64,000 nucleotides of DNA from contig MNCI01008581.1 in the NCBI GenBank assembly GCA_015680685.1, positions 1,090,680 to 1,154,679 on the forward strand. Reading direction: 5' to 3'. Numbering within the stretch: position 1 is the first letter of the stretch; every line of letters starts with the position of its first letter. A program made the position numbers and the translations under genes. The notes below the pieces were generated by a model. It was given only the letters and a program-made list of their open reading frames with translations. It was not told the DNA's origin and did not search any database. The DNA is from Gnetum montanum. Lineage: Eukaryota; Streptophyta; Gnetopsida; Gnetales; Gnetaceae. This document shows, in pieces, positions 1 to 10,142 of this stretch.

Positions 1-2356
1 GGACTAATCTTGAGTCTCCCTTTATAGTGATTACTTTGATCTTTTTGTCTAGAGCTATTCTCATACCAATACATAAAGCTTCATACTCAGCCTTGTTGTT
101 AGTACAAGGGAAAGATAGATGAATTTCCTTGAGAATTTCAGGTGAATCATTCCTTAATATAACTATACCAACTCTTGCACCTTTTGAATTACATAAATCG
201 TCAAAATATAGCTCCCGTTTATCCTCATTCTTTGATTGTTCTTTTTCAAAACTATAATTTTCTTGAAGTGTACAAATTTTGTTTTTAACACCTCCTTTTT
301 CAGCCATTTTACTTCTTCCATTTGAAGTAATATTATCAATCATCAAAGGTTCATTATAGATGTATATTTGATTTGGTTCTCCTTTCCAAAGTAGCCACAT
401 GTGAGAATAATCTGTTGATATGTAACTTGAGAAACTCTTGCTCCAACTTCTACTCAATAAGAGACTATGTGAATCTAGTATATCTGCTACTTGAATAGTT
501 ACACTACTTCTGATGCGGGGTTTAGAAGCAATTTCCAATAGAACATTTGGTAATTGACCCACAATCTTCACTCTACTTTTATCCACTTGAACAATCTTTC
601 TATTTGATTTTTCAGGAATCAAACCAAGTTTCTTACATATAGACACTGGCATTATAGTAGACGTAGCTCCAGAGTTAATGAAAAAATTGTGTAAGTATTT
701 ATCCTTCAATTTCATTGTCAAAAGAAAAGGAGGAGCTTCCTTATCATACGAGGTCTTTAATTTCTCATCATTATTAGACACATAGCTTAACTCTAATTCT
801 CTAGCTCTCCTTTTACCTTTAATTAACTCTAAAGCCTTTCTTTGCTGATCTCCTATTTGAAGCAACTGATAAAAGCTAATATTGGCCTTGACATGTTTAA
901 GGTCTTCAATCAAATCATACTCTCCATCACCAATAAAGTTTGGTTTCTTTATCCATTTATTAAAAGACTGATTTGGAGTGCTTTGCTCTACTTGATTGTC
1001 TTTACCTTTATTCTTATCTCTTCTATTTAGCTCAAAAGCTTTTCTCTTAGTAGATGGATTAGTAATAACATTTGGGGGTCTAGAAGTAGTTGATCTTTTC
1101 TTTTATTGGAGATTATATCCATTTTCCTCATTGTTATCGCATTCTTCATCTGATGACATATCTTCTTCAGAACTTGATATAGAAGAAGTATCACTAGATC
1201 CATTGCTAGAGGATTTACTTACATAGTGAACACTAGATAACTCATTATCAAATTCAATATCAAGAAAGTTGGAAATAATAAGGTCACTTTCATCCTTGTC
1301 TTCTGCTAACTTAGTGTCTTGATGTTTATGCTTTCTATTTTTCCTTTCTTCCTTGATATTAACTCTTGCCAAGGCTTTTTCAAGCTTCACTATTTTGTTA
1401 GACATATCTCTCATTAATTGTCCTTTTCCAGATTCTACTCTTTCATGTTCTTGCTCTATCTTAACATGAGATGGACCTGGTAAAGCTTTAAATTGAGCAA
1501 AATCTTGCATAGGAATCATAACTCTTTCTTCTCTTTTTTGAATTGCAATATTTTCTTCAGGATTCAAGTTCAACTATTTTTCTAACTGTATAGCTTCACT
1601 AAAGTAGTCATTTAGTGTAGTTAAGTTTGGAGTTCTCCTTAACCAAATTGAAATGTTGGGGTTGACAGCCTTAAGATAAGTTTCTTTAAGCATTTCTTCT
1701 GATGGCCTATATTGTCTTTGAAAGAGTCCACAAATTCGTTGAAACTTGATGTTAAAATCTCTAATTGACTCTTTAACTCCTTGCTTAGCTTGTATCAGCC
1801 CACAGTATAGTTGTTGTTGATCTAATTGATTACCAAACTGGGCTAAGAAAAGATTCTTCATGTCATCCCAACTTGTAATACTATTACTTGGTAAGTTCGA
1901 ATACCAAATCTGAGCCATATCCTTTAGATTTGATACAAACAACCTACAAGCTTGATCTTGATGTTGAATATTTGCATGAGCTAAAGCTAACTCAAACATG
2001 TGAATATATTCTTCAGCTAAATAAGCTTTTTCAGGAATGAAAGACTTAGGCAAATATTTGTAAACTACCTTAGGAATGTGATTGTAATTTTGAAATCCTA
2101 ATGGTGTGACTCTTTACCAAGGATTTGCCATCCTATTCCTTTGGATAGTTAAACTTTTAGACTTTCTAGATCTTCTTTTATGAATCGATAAACCAGATAT
2201 AATGGGTGATCTTCTTGATCTTCTAGTTTTCACTCCACTACTTGTTCCCAATTCAAAAACTTTCTTTTGTTCTTCTTCTAATGAAGAATCAGTCTTAGAA
2301 TCTAGAATAGCTTTTGAAACTTTTAAATTTTCCAAACTATCAATCTTCCTGGTCAT
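1..2356 (-). pseudogene. Ty3/gypsy (Tat-type) gag-protease-RNase H polyprotein, decayed, runs off the window
   Basis: Read leftward from 2356, one frame runs to the window edge, broken by stops near 2114, 1574 and 1103. Order seen: a Lys/Arg/Ser-rich N-terminus; a retrotransposon gag domain (about 2050-1580, with ACRLFVSNLKDMAQIWY-like helices); an acidic linker; a retropepsin-like protease (about 700-400, FFINSGATSTIMP); then directly a plant-type RNase H (about 210-1, with LYFDD, NNKAEYEAL and GDSRLV carrying the D-E-D residues). No CCHC knuckle is seen in gag. The protease triad reads N-S-G instead of D-S-G, so it would be inactive. RT is not between protease and RNase H; it may lie beyond position 1. 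The RNase H resembles the second, archaeal-like RNase H of the Tat lineage. The primer site and LTR lie just upstream. Calls rest on motifs read by eye. Confidence 0.85.
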
Positions 2357-2431
2357 GAACTGAAAATAGTATCTAATTTCTTAAGCCTTTATAGTAACAA
2401 AGAATTGTTGATGTGCTAAAATTATAAGGCT

Positions 2432-2487
2432 TATGAACTTAGAGGCTAAATTTTTAGCCCTATGAACCTAGAGGCTAAATTTTCAGC
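2432..2487. repeat. Tandem direct repeat of about 29 bp in the element leader
   Basis: Two adjacent copies (2432-2460 and 2461-2487) of a unit beginning TATGAAC(T/C)TAGAGGC, differing at a few bases. They lie between the primer site and the first codons of the gag-protease-RNase H pseudogene, so they are leader sequence of that element. Confidence 0.75.
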
Positions 2488-2488
2488 A

Positions 2489-2503
2489 CTCCTTCTAGCA
2501 CCA
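2489..2503 (-). promoter_or_regulatory. Candidate primer-binding site of the Tat-type element
   Basis: The minus strand reads TGGTGCTAGAAGGAG, starting TGG as primer sites do, seven bases inside the LTR edge at 2511. The second Tat-like element has a related sequence (ending CTAGAAGGAG) in the same place relative to its LTR, which supports the call. The tRNA was not identified. Confidence 0.55.
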
Positions 2504-2510
2504 AAAGAAC

Positions 2511-3561
2511 TGTTGGCGACCTTTTGGGACGCGACTACCAACGAGTGTCCTCAAATAGGATTTAGTGCTTGCTGGTCTCTGGCAATACCAAGGCCCAGAT
2601 ACCTCCAAATAGACTCAATAGTTAATGTGAGTATGTGTGTATGCTATTGTGGTGTGCAGTTGTGAAAAATGAAATGATTGTGTTGTGTGTAAACTATAAA
2701 TGACTTATCTTAAAGAGATTCAACCAACTTTGCCAAGTACTGTGANNNNATTTTGGCTAGATAATGGATGTCAACAATTGCATTCAACAGAACCTTCAAA
2801 AGACTTGACAATTTCTGATTGAAATACCACGGAGATTCACTTTAAAGATAAAAAGAAGCTATTCTAGTCCCATCAAAATACCAAAGATTTTCTGAACCCT
2901 CTTGACTATTGAATCATTTAACGACATGACTACAAGCAGAGGCTCTCTTACAATGATCTCAATAGCAGTTCTTATACGTTTCAAAATAATAAAATTTACT
3001 ACTAAAATGCTTTTAAGGCTTTTAAACACAAGCGCTTCTATGGAAAAATTTTAATAGAAATTTTCTATCAAGCAACAAGAACAATAAGAGTAATCTAAAA
3101 ATCCCAAAAATTACTTTCCAAGGATGATACTATCTAAACCACTAGCTAAACAATTTAAACAAAATAAAAATAAAACATAACTCATAGGACTATGACAAAG
3201 AGGCTGAAATATTTTCTTTAGCAAGCCATTTTACAAGGAATCATTCACAATTTCTTCTTTACAATGCTCTTCTCCCAAGACTCAAAGTGTGTCTCCAAGT
3301 GAGAGCCCAAGTGTGTGATCCCAAATCTTTCAATGTGTGTTGTCTTGTCCCCCCCTTGTGATCCCCTTTTTTGCTTATCCCTGAAGTCTTTTTATAGGGT
3401 TCAAAGGTAGTTACATACTTTAAAATATCTTAGCTAACTTCTCTCCCAAGTAAGGAAGTTACAACTTACCCAACTAGTTAGGAGATATTTCTCACCAATT
3501 TAGTTGGGAAGCTATGTAGTTAAGAAGTTATACATAAAGTTAGGAGGAATTTATGCTAACA
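2511..3561 (-). repeat. 5' LTR of the Tat-type element (1,051 bp)
   Basis: On the minus strand this begins TGTTAGC (3561) and ends GCCAACA (2511), near-perfect 7-bp inverted termini. It is followed by a 7-base spacer, a candidate primer site and the gag frame. A TATA-like CTATAAAAAG lies about 165 bp inside the left terminus of the LTR (as read on the minus strand). A four-base N gap at 2745-2748 interrupts it. The partner LTR and the target duplication are off the window. Confidence 0.75.
3389..3397 (-). promoter_or_regulatory. LTR TATA box
   Basis: The minus strand reads CTATAAAAA, placed between a short U3 (3398-3561) and a long R/U5 (2511-3388). It is the only good TATA in this LTR. Confidence 0.5.
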
Positions 3562-4073
3562 TTGATATTTGTAAATATTACAAATATTTTATGGGTAATA
3601 ACTTATACAATAATGTTTGAAAAATAAATTCAAGACCTCAATATTATGAGAGCTTCATTCACTTGGAATAATTAAATTAATGGTAAGTCTTTAGCCAGGC
3701 ACTTGGAATAATTAAATTAATGGTAAGTCTTCAGCAATGAATAAAACTGCAACTTTGATTTCTTGGCATTATCAAAAATATCTCCTAGCTCTGTTAATTT
3801 GGTTGTACACCTATCTTAGTGTGCCTTCGTGTCTCTGTTGCTGCATTCAGTGGACTGGTATGGCGATAATGAATGTGTCGGTGTCAGGCACTGCTGCTGT
3901 TTTGGTGTTCAGTTGCTAAAGAGCGGAGGAGGAAGATTTTCCTTGGAAAAATGGTGTGCTGAACATGCGGTTTTGGAAGAACAGGCCATGAATAGCCAAT
4001 GACAAACATGATTTAGGGTTTCAGTTGCCTGAAATTTTTGTCCCAAATTTGCCTAGGGCTTCTTGCGTTTTTT
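3562..4073. other. Unassigned non-repeat sequence left of the membrane-protein pseudogene
   Basis: No coding region could be supported. It contains a tandem duplication at 3660-3735 and, from about 3740, more GC-balanced sequence than the surrounding transposons, as expected of former genic DNA. It could hold the decayed 3' end of the pseudogene on the minus strand. Confidence 0.4.
3660..3735. repeat. Tandem duplication, 36-bp unit with a 4-base spacer
   Basis: The unit beginning CACTTGGAATAATTAAAT occurs at 3660-3695 and again at 3700-3735, with one difference near its end. Confidence 0.85.
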
Positions 4074-5145
4074 TTAATCATCTTCCAAATCACTGCCATT
4101 GTTATTGATTGTAGAGCTAGGGGCGAACGTACCATGGATTTGCATGCTGAAGGAATGCAGATCATCAGTTAAAGATGACAAAGGGTATGGTAAGTTGAGA
4201 AATGGCCCTACAACTGCCAGAAAATCCTCTACACAGTGCGCACCTTGCAGGCCTTGCAGAGAACGTCTGGGAAGGCGTTGAAGGTGGGCAGATCCAGGGA
4301 AAGCTGAAGCACTGCATATTGGTGGGAAAAATTTGAAACTAAAGGTGTCGCTACTCAAATCCAAGAATTGCCATTGCGAAGCTCTGATGAGCGGCAACGA
4401 CCATAAGAGCTCCTCCTCCGCCGTTAGAAAATCTCCTTTGTATTTATTGTTGGATGGTTCACCCACTGATCCACTGCCATGTGGGTGTTTGAGACAGTGT
4501 TGCAAAATAAAACGTATACTCGACAAAGGATAAAGGTTAATGCAACCAAAAATTAGGCAGCAAGAGCTAGGAAATAAACCAACGGCTTTAGCCAAACTTA
4601 GGAGAAAACAAACACGTAGCAGTGGAAGAAGCAAAGTCACTGCAGCAAAGATAATCAATGCATAGCACGAAGATTGGAGAGCATTTTTATCTGNTAGCAG
4701 TGGAAGAAGCAAAGTCACTGTAGCCAAGATAATCAATGCATAGCACGAAGATTGGAGAGCATTTTTATCTGGTAAGATAACCAGTCGCATTTCTAAGATT
4801 TTTTTTCCATGTAATCCGCCTTGCCCACATATCCTTGTTCAAATCTTCCTCTCCAAAATATAGCATAAAGCTTTCGACTAATGCAGCAATTTTAGAAGAA
4901 TGAGGATGATTAGTCTTGGGTTGCAACTTGAACGCTGATCTTTGTAAACGTTTTCTTTGCCACAGCAACAACAACAAAGGGTAATGAGCAACATAAATCC
5001 ATAAAAGATGAACCAGAGAGCACCAACAGCAAACAAAGCAACCCTGTAAACCCAATAGAGGTCCAATAATGACGATTGGTGAGGTTCCATCTGCCAGTGT
5101 AGGTATCAAATCAGTTAAGAGGATCAGGCCTTCTATTCCTATGAG
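4074..5145 (-). pseudogene. Broken plant multi-pass membrane protein gene (W-N-[IL]-[ST]-N-x-H-Y-W family)
   Basis: The minus strand from 5145 follows a pyrimidine run ending CAG (a plausible 3' splice site). It encodes RRPDPLN, a stop, then FDTYTGRWNLTNRHYWTSIG. After a one-base frameshift comes a membrane segment (VALFAVGALWFIFYGF) ending in a CCCCC cluster. Further on are LRNATGYLT (about 4785), another membrane stretch, VALTFILC, and SNTHMAVDQWVNHP (about 4480-4440). These match in order an uncharacterised plant plasma-membrane protein family (Arabidopsis At2g12400 type, locus from memory). At least two frameshifts and several stops break it. The part nearest 4074-4430 is open and ends NNNGSDLEDD but was not recognised. 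It is the only host-gene-like sequence in the window. Function is not established; the family assignment rests on ordered motifs. Confidence 0.7.
4617..4771. repeat. 77-bp duplication around a single N: probable assembly artefact
   Basis: 4617-4693 and 4695-4771 are the same 77-bp sequence apart from two bases, separated by one N at 4694. That is what unmerged overlapping contig ends look like. It lies inside the membrane-protein pseudogene and repeats the codons for NALQSSCYALII. Confidence 0.75.
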
Positions 5146-5546
5146 CTGTCAGGAAAAAAATTGAGCAAAGTCTTTTGGCGTCCATGAACGGATCCTCTAA
5201 AACTAGATAATTTTGGGTGGAAATCTTATAAACGAACATTTATACCTGAAATTCTATGTAGATTTTTTTTATAATTCTACTATATATAGGAATGGTACTT
5301 CTATATATTTTTTCTTAAATAAAAAAAATTTCTTTTGTTAACTTATTCTTTTCCTCTCAAACTGAAATTTTAGCCACTTCTCTAAAAATTCTTAAACAAT
5401 TTAATCTTACCAACCTACTCCATGAAATGGCCAAATGTGCCAACAAGAACTTTCTTGACCTGGGTGAGAGTGCTTAATAAGTCTCATCCACCTTTCTATT
5501 TCTTGCTGTCCTTCTCCTCTTCCATTCATCCTAGAAGACAAATTTC
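5146..5546. other. Intron-like or intergenic AT-rich stretch
   Basis: This lies between the first recognised exon of the membrane-protein pseudogene and the truncated end of the next gag. It has poly-A/T runs and no support for coding. It could be intron of the pseudogene; the junction with the transposon is near 5540. Confidence 0.35.
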
Positions 5547-8290
5547 CTAAGGAGGAACAACTTTGGGCTTGGGATCAGACCCATTCGAGCGAGGTGGTGA
5601 TGACTGTGAGCGCGTAGTAGCATTAACCTTTGATGATAAGGATGTAGATGTAGAGGGCGAGGGAGTAGGCTTGGAAGGACCTAGGGTAGTACCTTCCATT
5701 ATTGCCTCACCTATCAAACACTCTTCTCGTTTCCTTGAATGAGAAGGCTGCGGTGCCATCTTACGCAGGGCGGAGGCAGTTGAGTGGCTTGGCCCCCTGA
5801 TGATGAATGGCATTTGCGGTGTTAATGCAAGCAGTCGTGTGGTTTTTTTTATAGAATATGTAGGGGTGAATGTCTAAGGAGGGACCCTTAGGACAAATGG
5901 TTGCTGTGGTGGTTTTTTAGCCACTGGTGGTGTAGGTGCGCTATGTTGAGGCATGCAAACCAAAAATGGTTGCTGAGGCAATTTAGGATTACTGTCAACG
6001 TCGATAATGTTGATAATGTAACCAACATTGTTGGCATTAAGTGGGCCCATGTAGACATGCATAGATTGATTTTCAGGACACATAGGGTTACCTTCGTCTA
6101 GAACTAGCTTCCATTGATCAATCATTTGTTGTATGTCATCCTTTAACGCCAAATAGTAATCTGTATCGTGACCACACACTAGATGGTAGTCACAGAATTG
6201 GTCCAACCTAAAATTCTTAGGAATTGGAGGCTCATTGGGCAAAGCCAAGGAGGGGTTCCTAAGGATTTTGCAGTACCGTTGATGCCTTTGGGCTGCCTCC
6301 TTTTACATCCACTTATGTTGAATATACCCTGCTTCTAGTAATTGCTTTAGAAGTTTTGAAGGCTTGACGAGTAGCGGGGTGTACTTAGAGCAATCTTTAC
6401 ACTTGAAGTTAGGCTTAGGTAGGGTGGATGCTTCAGGTGTCGAGGTGGAGGCTTGAGTAGCATTGTTTGGAGCAGGTGCAGGGTTAGTTGACGCAGTGGC
6501 CGCTTTCTTGTTGTTGTTTTTGTTGGGTTTAGCTTCATGTGTCACAGCAACCACTGTGGCTGTTGTAGCCTTGCCCTTATCTTTGTCCTTCTTTGTAAAC
6601 ATGTTCTTGTATGCAACATAGGTTGGGTCTTTACTTGCCTCAGCTGCATCTTGTATGCCCTTGGTTTGGGCAAAAGCCTAACTAAGAGTTCATGGAGCGA
6701 GATAGTACAGTTTGGACTTGATGAAGTTGTTCACTGCATCCTTAAAGATTTCCAATAGGTGGGCCTCCGCGATAGGCTCACGAATCTCATTAAGGATAGT
6801 GCTCCACTACTGTATGAATTTCTGGACTGGTTCCAATGGATCTTTCTTCACGCTCATTAATTGATCTAACGTAACCTCTGGTCTCAAGTTGTACTTGAAA
6901 TGAGTTATGAATTGGGTCAGCAGCTCCTTGAGGGTTGAGATAGAAGAGCATGGGAGCGCATGATACCAGTCCAAGGGTTTGCCCATCAGAGACATAGCAA
7001 AGATGCAGATGATTTTGTGCAGCCATTTTTGCAAAAGAAGGAACTCAGATATAAATGTAACAAGATGCGCATTGGGATCACCCTCCCCATTGTATTTTGT
7101 GAAGTGGGGAAGTGGCATCCTGGGGGGGGGGTAATGTTAGCATGGGGATTGCCAGATTGATGGGATCTTCATGGTAGAAATCCATGACTTGTACCATGTT
7201 AGAATTGACAGTCTTGAGGCATTGAACCTCTTTAGTAAGGGTCTGGATAAGTTGAAATGCTTGATCTAGACCTGGGGGCAATGTAGATGGTTGGGAAGCT
7301 GTGGGGGCAACTCCCATTGGTGACGTGGTAGGAACAATGACCTGGCCCATAAGCAGTGCCGTTGGGACAACTCCTATGAACGGTAATATTGGTGTTGTCT
7401 GCGACCCAGTGGGTGGTGCTATTGGAGTAGCAGCTACTGGTGGTGCTATGGGGTAGGTCATTTTTGTGGCCGGTGGGGCAGACCATAGTTCTACACTTGG
7501 TTGTACCATTTGTAGGACCTGGTACGTTTGATGGTGAGCATAGTGGGACATTTGCAAAGGTTGCATAGTAGGAGGAGAAGTGTATGGGGTTCACCATGTG
7601 CGTAGGATTGGGCCTGTTGCTGATGGTGGGATAGGTCTAGATGTTGGAATGGATGCAGAAATTGTATGCAATTGCGATGTAGGTACTATATGCACGTAGG
7701 GAAGGGTAGCCATGATCAGTGCATGGTACGAAGCAGGAATGGATGGGGGAATAGATTGTGGGGGGGCAGTGCTTGAAAATGAGATAGGGGAATAGGCGTG
7801 TTGATACTCTGAGTGCATGACATGGCTACCCATTGTCGATGAAACTATGAGCTGCGATGGTGCGAACATGATCATAAAGGAAGTAGCAGTAAAGAGCGGG
7901 TTTGACCAAAAAGATGGGGTGGGAGGGATGGTGGCAAGGTTGGTTTGACCTCCATCCTTGGACTGGAAATCTAGGTCCTCTTACCTATCTTGAAATGCAT
8001 CATCATAGTGAGACACCGTGTCTCGCAGCTCCCTAGGTCTAGTTGTCTGTATCAGTTGATCTAAGATCCACTAATGCATTTGCGTCAGAGGAATGGAAAC
8101 ACAAGGAGTGGGAATAAATTCCCTCCCATTATAGTAAGCGAACTTGAAGCTATGTTTGTCTTCGAGTTCTTGTGCATCTAAGGGTAGATTTGCTTGAACC
8201 TTAGCGCAGAGAAAATTGTAAAGCTCTTAGGTGATCAATTTTGGATCCTGAGAGATAGACGTAGCTCTCGCACTAGGCTGAGCGGTTGCT
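5547..8290 (-). pseudogene. Ty3/gypsy (Tat-like) gag, long proline-rich form, decayed
   Basis: Two frames give a gag of about 900 codons. From about 8290 to 7130 one frame holds ELYNFLCAKVQANLPLDA, then a Pro/Ser/Thr-rich stretch. At a run of ten C (minus strand) near 7121-7130 the frame shifts to LPHFTKYNGEGDPNAHLV, the start of a retrotransposon gag domain (7118-6807). That second frame continues past stops to 5547 and includes CDYHLVCGHDTDYY (about 6190), a degraded Tat-type zinc motif whose last Cys is Tyr. The tail is Ser/Pro-rich. Stops lie near 8087, 7990, 7591, 6807, 6303, 5874 and 5547. No protease, RT or integrase follows: at about 5540 the sequence changes to the non-transposon island, so this copy is truncated at its 3' side. 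Its LTR lies at 8611-10142. Confidence 0.8.
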
Positions 8291-8589
8291 CAACACCTAA
8301 GATGCCCTAAATTGAAAAGGGGACCTCAACATTAGAGGTAGTAACATAGTGATTGAAGAAATCATTTTCATAAGGCTGAAAATGGTTTGCAAATAAGAAA
8401 AATAGAGAGATCAAGTGGTGATTGGAGGCTTTTTGTCTTATAGGGTTCCAAAGGAGCCATCGTTGTGACCAACCTATACCACACAGTGATTAAACAACCA
8501 CAAGGATGTCACATTTGCGCTAATAGGTAACGGGGTACAGAGAGCATGCAGGACTACCCGTGAGACACAAAAAAGGGCACCAAAAGGCC

Positions 8590-8604
8590 CTCCTTCTAGA
8601 GCTA
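8590..8604 (-). promoter_or_regulatory. Candidate primer-binding site of the second Tat-like element
   Basis: The minus strand reads TAGCTCTAGAAGGAG six bases inside the LTR edge at 8611. It shares CTAGAAGGAG with the primer site at 2489-2503 in the same position. The leading TGG is now TAG. 8291-8589 is leader with no other feature seen. Confidence 0.4.
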
Positions 8605-9211
8605 GAAAACTGTAGCGACCGAAAATGTCGATGGCTGGAAACACCAAGAGGTTGTCAGGTGAACAGTTTTAACCATGGATTCGTGCAAGGGCCGTGCTAG
8701 ATACAATGGAAGTAGGGTGCATTGAATGGTCTGGTTGATTAGACAGGGAATTAATCGGTGTAACTTAACCTTTCATAAACATTTTTCTAAGTATGAGATA
8801 CATAAGGAAAAATTGATGATTAATAAATGTAGGAAGGCAAAAAATAATGCTAAACAATGATAAAAATGAAGAAATAACATAATGAGCTAGGGTAAGAAAA
8901 TGCACCGTCGCAAAATCATGGATTCGATTCTCTTCCTTGTTTGAAGTGTACAACAAGTTATACAACGCTAAAGGCACACAGAGAGTTCAAGAATGACTGG
9001 AATGCTCAAAATGTGCCAACTATGCTTTTGAGTGAGAACTTACAAGTCAACAGTGTAAAAATGCCAATGCAAAGAGCCAATGCCAAATGCCAACTCAAAA
9101 TTTCCAACAATCGCCAAACTTGCCAACAAAATTTGCCAACTATTGTCTTCAATGCAAAAATGCTAGTTCTGTTTGCAAAAAAGCCAACCCTTTGAGTATT
9201 TTTTGTAGGGG

Positions 9212-9220
9212 TATTTATAG
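9212..9220 (-). promoter_or_regulatory. LTR TATA box
   Basis: The minus strand reads CTATAAATA inside GGCCCTATAAATACCCC. U3 would be 9221-10142 and R/U5 8611-9211. Confidence 0.6.
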
Positions 9221-9397
9221 GGCCAAGAGCAAGTGAGAAATGAGGCCTGGATGCCATGTGTCTTGGACTCAAGAGATGTTGACATGCTCATACTGCAAAG
9301 GTGTGCAATGCTGGTCACAAACTTGCTATGCTGTCAAAACTACTCATGCCAACAATGCAAGTAAGAAATGAAGCACATTGAAGTGGCGTAGCTGCTT

Positions 9398-9792
9398 GCT
9401 ACGTTGTGCTATGCTATGTAGCGTAGCATAGCATAGCCACTGGTTTGAAAAAGAAACTTGTGTTGAAGTTACTAGCTTTTGCTAAAAGTCTTGGCGCATG
9501 CAGGATTAACTTTTGGAGCACTTTGTTAATTTGCATATTTGCTACGCTATGCTATGCTATGTAGTGTAGCATAGCGTAGCAGCCAATTTAATTTGCACTT
9601 CTGTCAAAACTGCAATGAGAAAACTTTGCCTATTTTTCCCTTGCTATGTTGTGCTATGCTATATAGCGTAGCATAGTGTAGCACTCTATGTTGGCTAATT
9701 TCTAACTTTGCCTTGTGTGAACATCTTGCTAAAACTTGTATTCAGATACTTACTTGATTTTCAAAGGCTTGCTACACTGCGCAGCGTAGTAG
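9398..9792. repeat. Four copies of a GCTACGCTATGC hairpin in U3
   Basis: Imperfect palindromes at 9398-9437, 9541-9580, 9643-9682 and 9771-9792 (the last shortened). The best copy, 9541-9580, has arms GCTACGCTATGC / GCATAGCGTAGC. Spacing is about 100-140 bp. All lie 180-570 bp upstream of the TATA box at 9212. Confidence 0.8.
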
Positions 9793-10142
9793 ACTTCTCC
9801 ACTAGAAAACTTGCCAAACTATTTTGTCCATCCTGAACAATGTCGACAACTCCATGCATGGTTTCTGGGTAGACTGTCAACTGGGTGAATCATTTGGGTA
9901 GGCAGGCCGGAGAGTCTATCTGGCCTGTCAACTCTAAAGGTAGAAAACTTGCCGAACTAAATAGTCTAACCCCAATGTCTACACATTTTGGCCAAGCTGT
10001 CATGATGCTGCACTTGTTGAAATCCCTTGCCTGAATTCCAAGACCCTGGTGAAGCAAGAGGATCTCAAAATTTTATGGTGTTTCACCTAGGAGAAAGAAT
10101 ACATGATCTGAAATACTAAGATCTATGAAAGAATAACTAACA

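Larger units (their letters stand above)
8611..10142 (-). repeat. 5' LTR of the second Tat-like element (1,532 bp)
   Basis: The minus strand starts TGTTAGT at 10142 and ends GGTCGCTACA at 8611, like the first element's TGTTAGC ... GTCGCCAACA. The right edge is fixed independently: a chromovirus protease reading frame runs up to 10143 and is cut there after ILFDP. A TATA box lies near 9216 and four hairpin repeats lie upstream of it at 9398-9792. The other LTR is missing because the element is truncated near 5540. Confidence 0.7.

Noticed and set aside
4878-5109. Cys-rich short membrane proteins as independent small genes
   Set aside because: Both short frames are frameshifted pieces of the same membrane-protein pseudogene exon.
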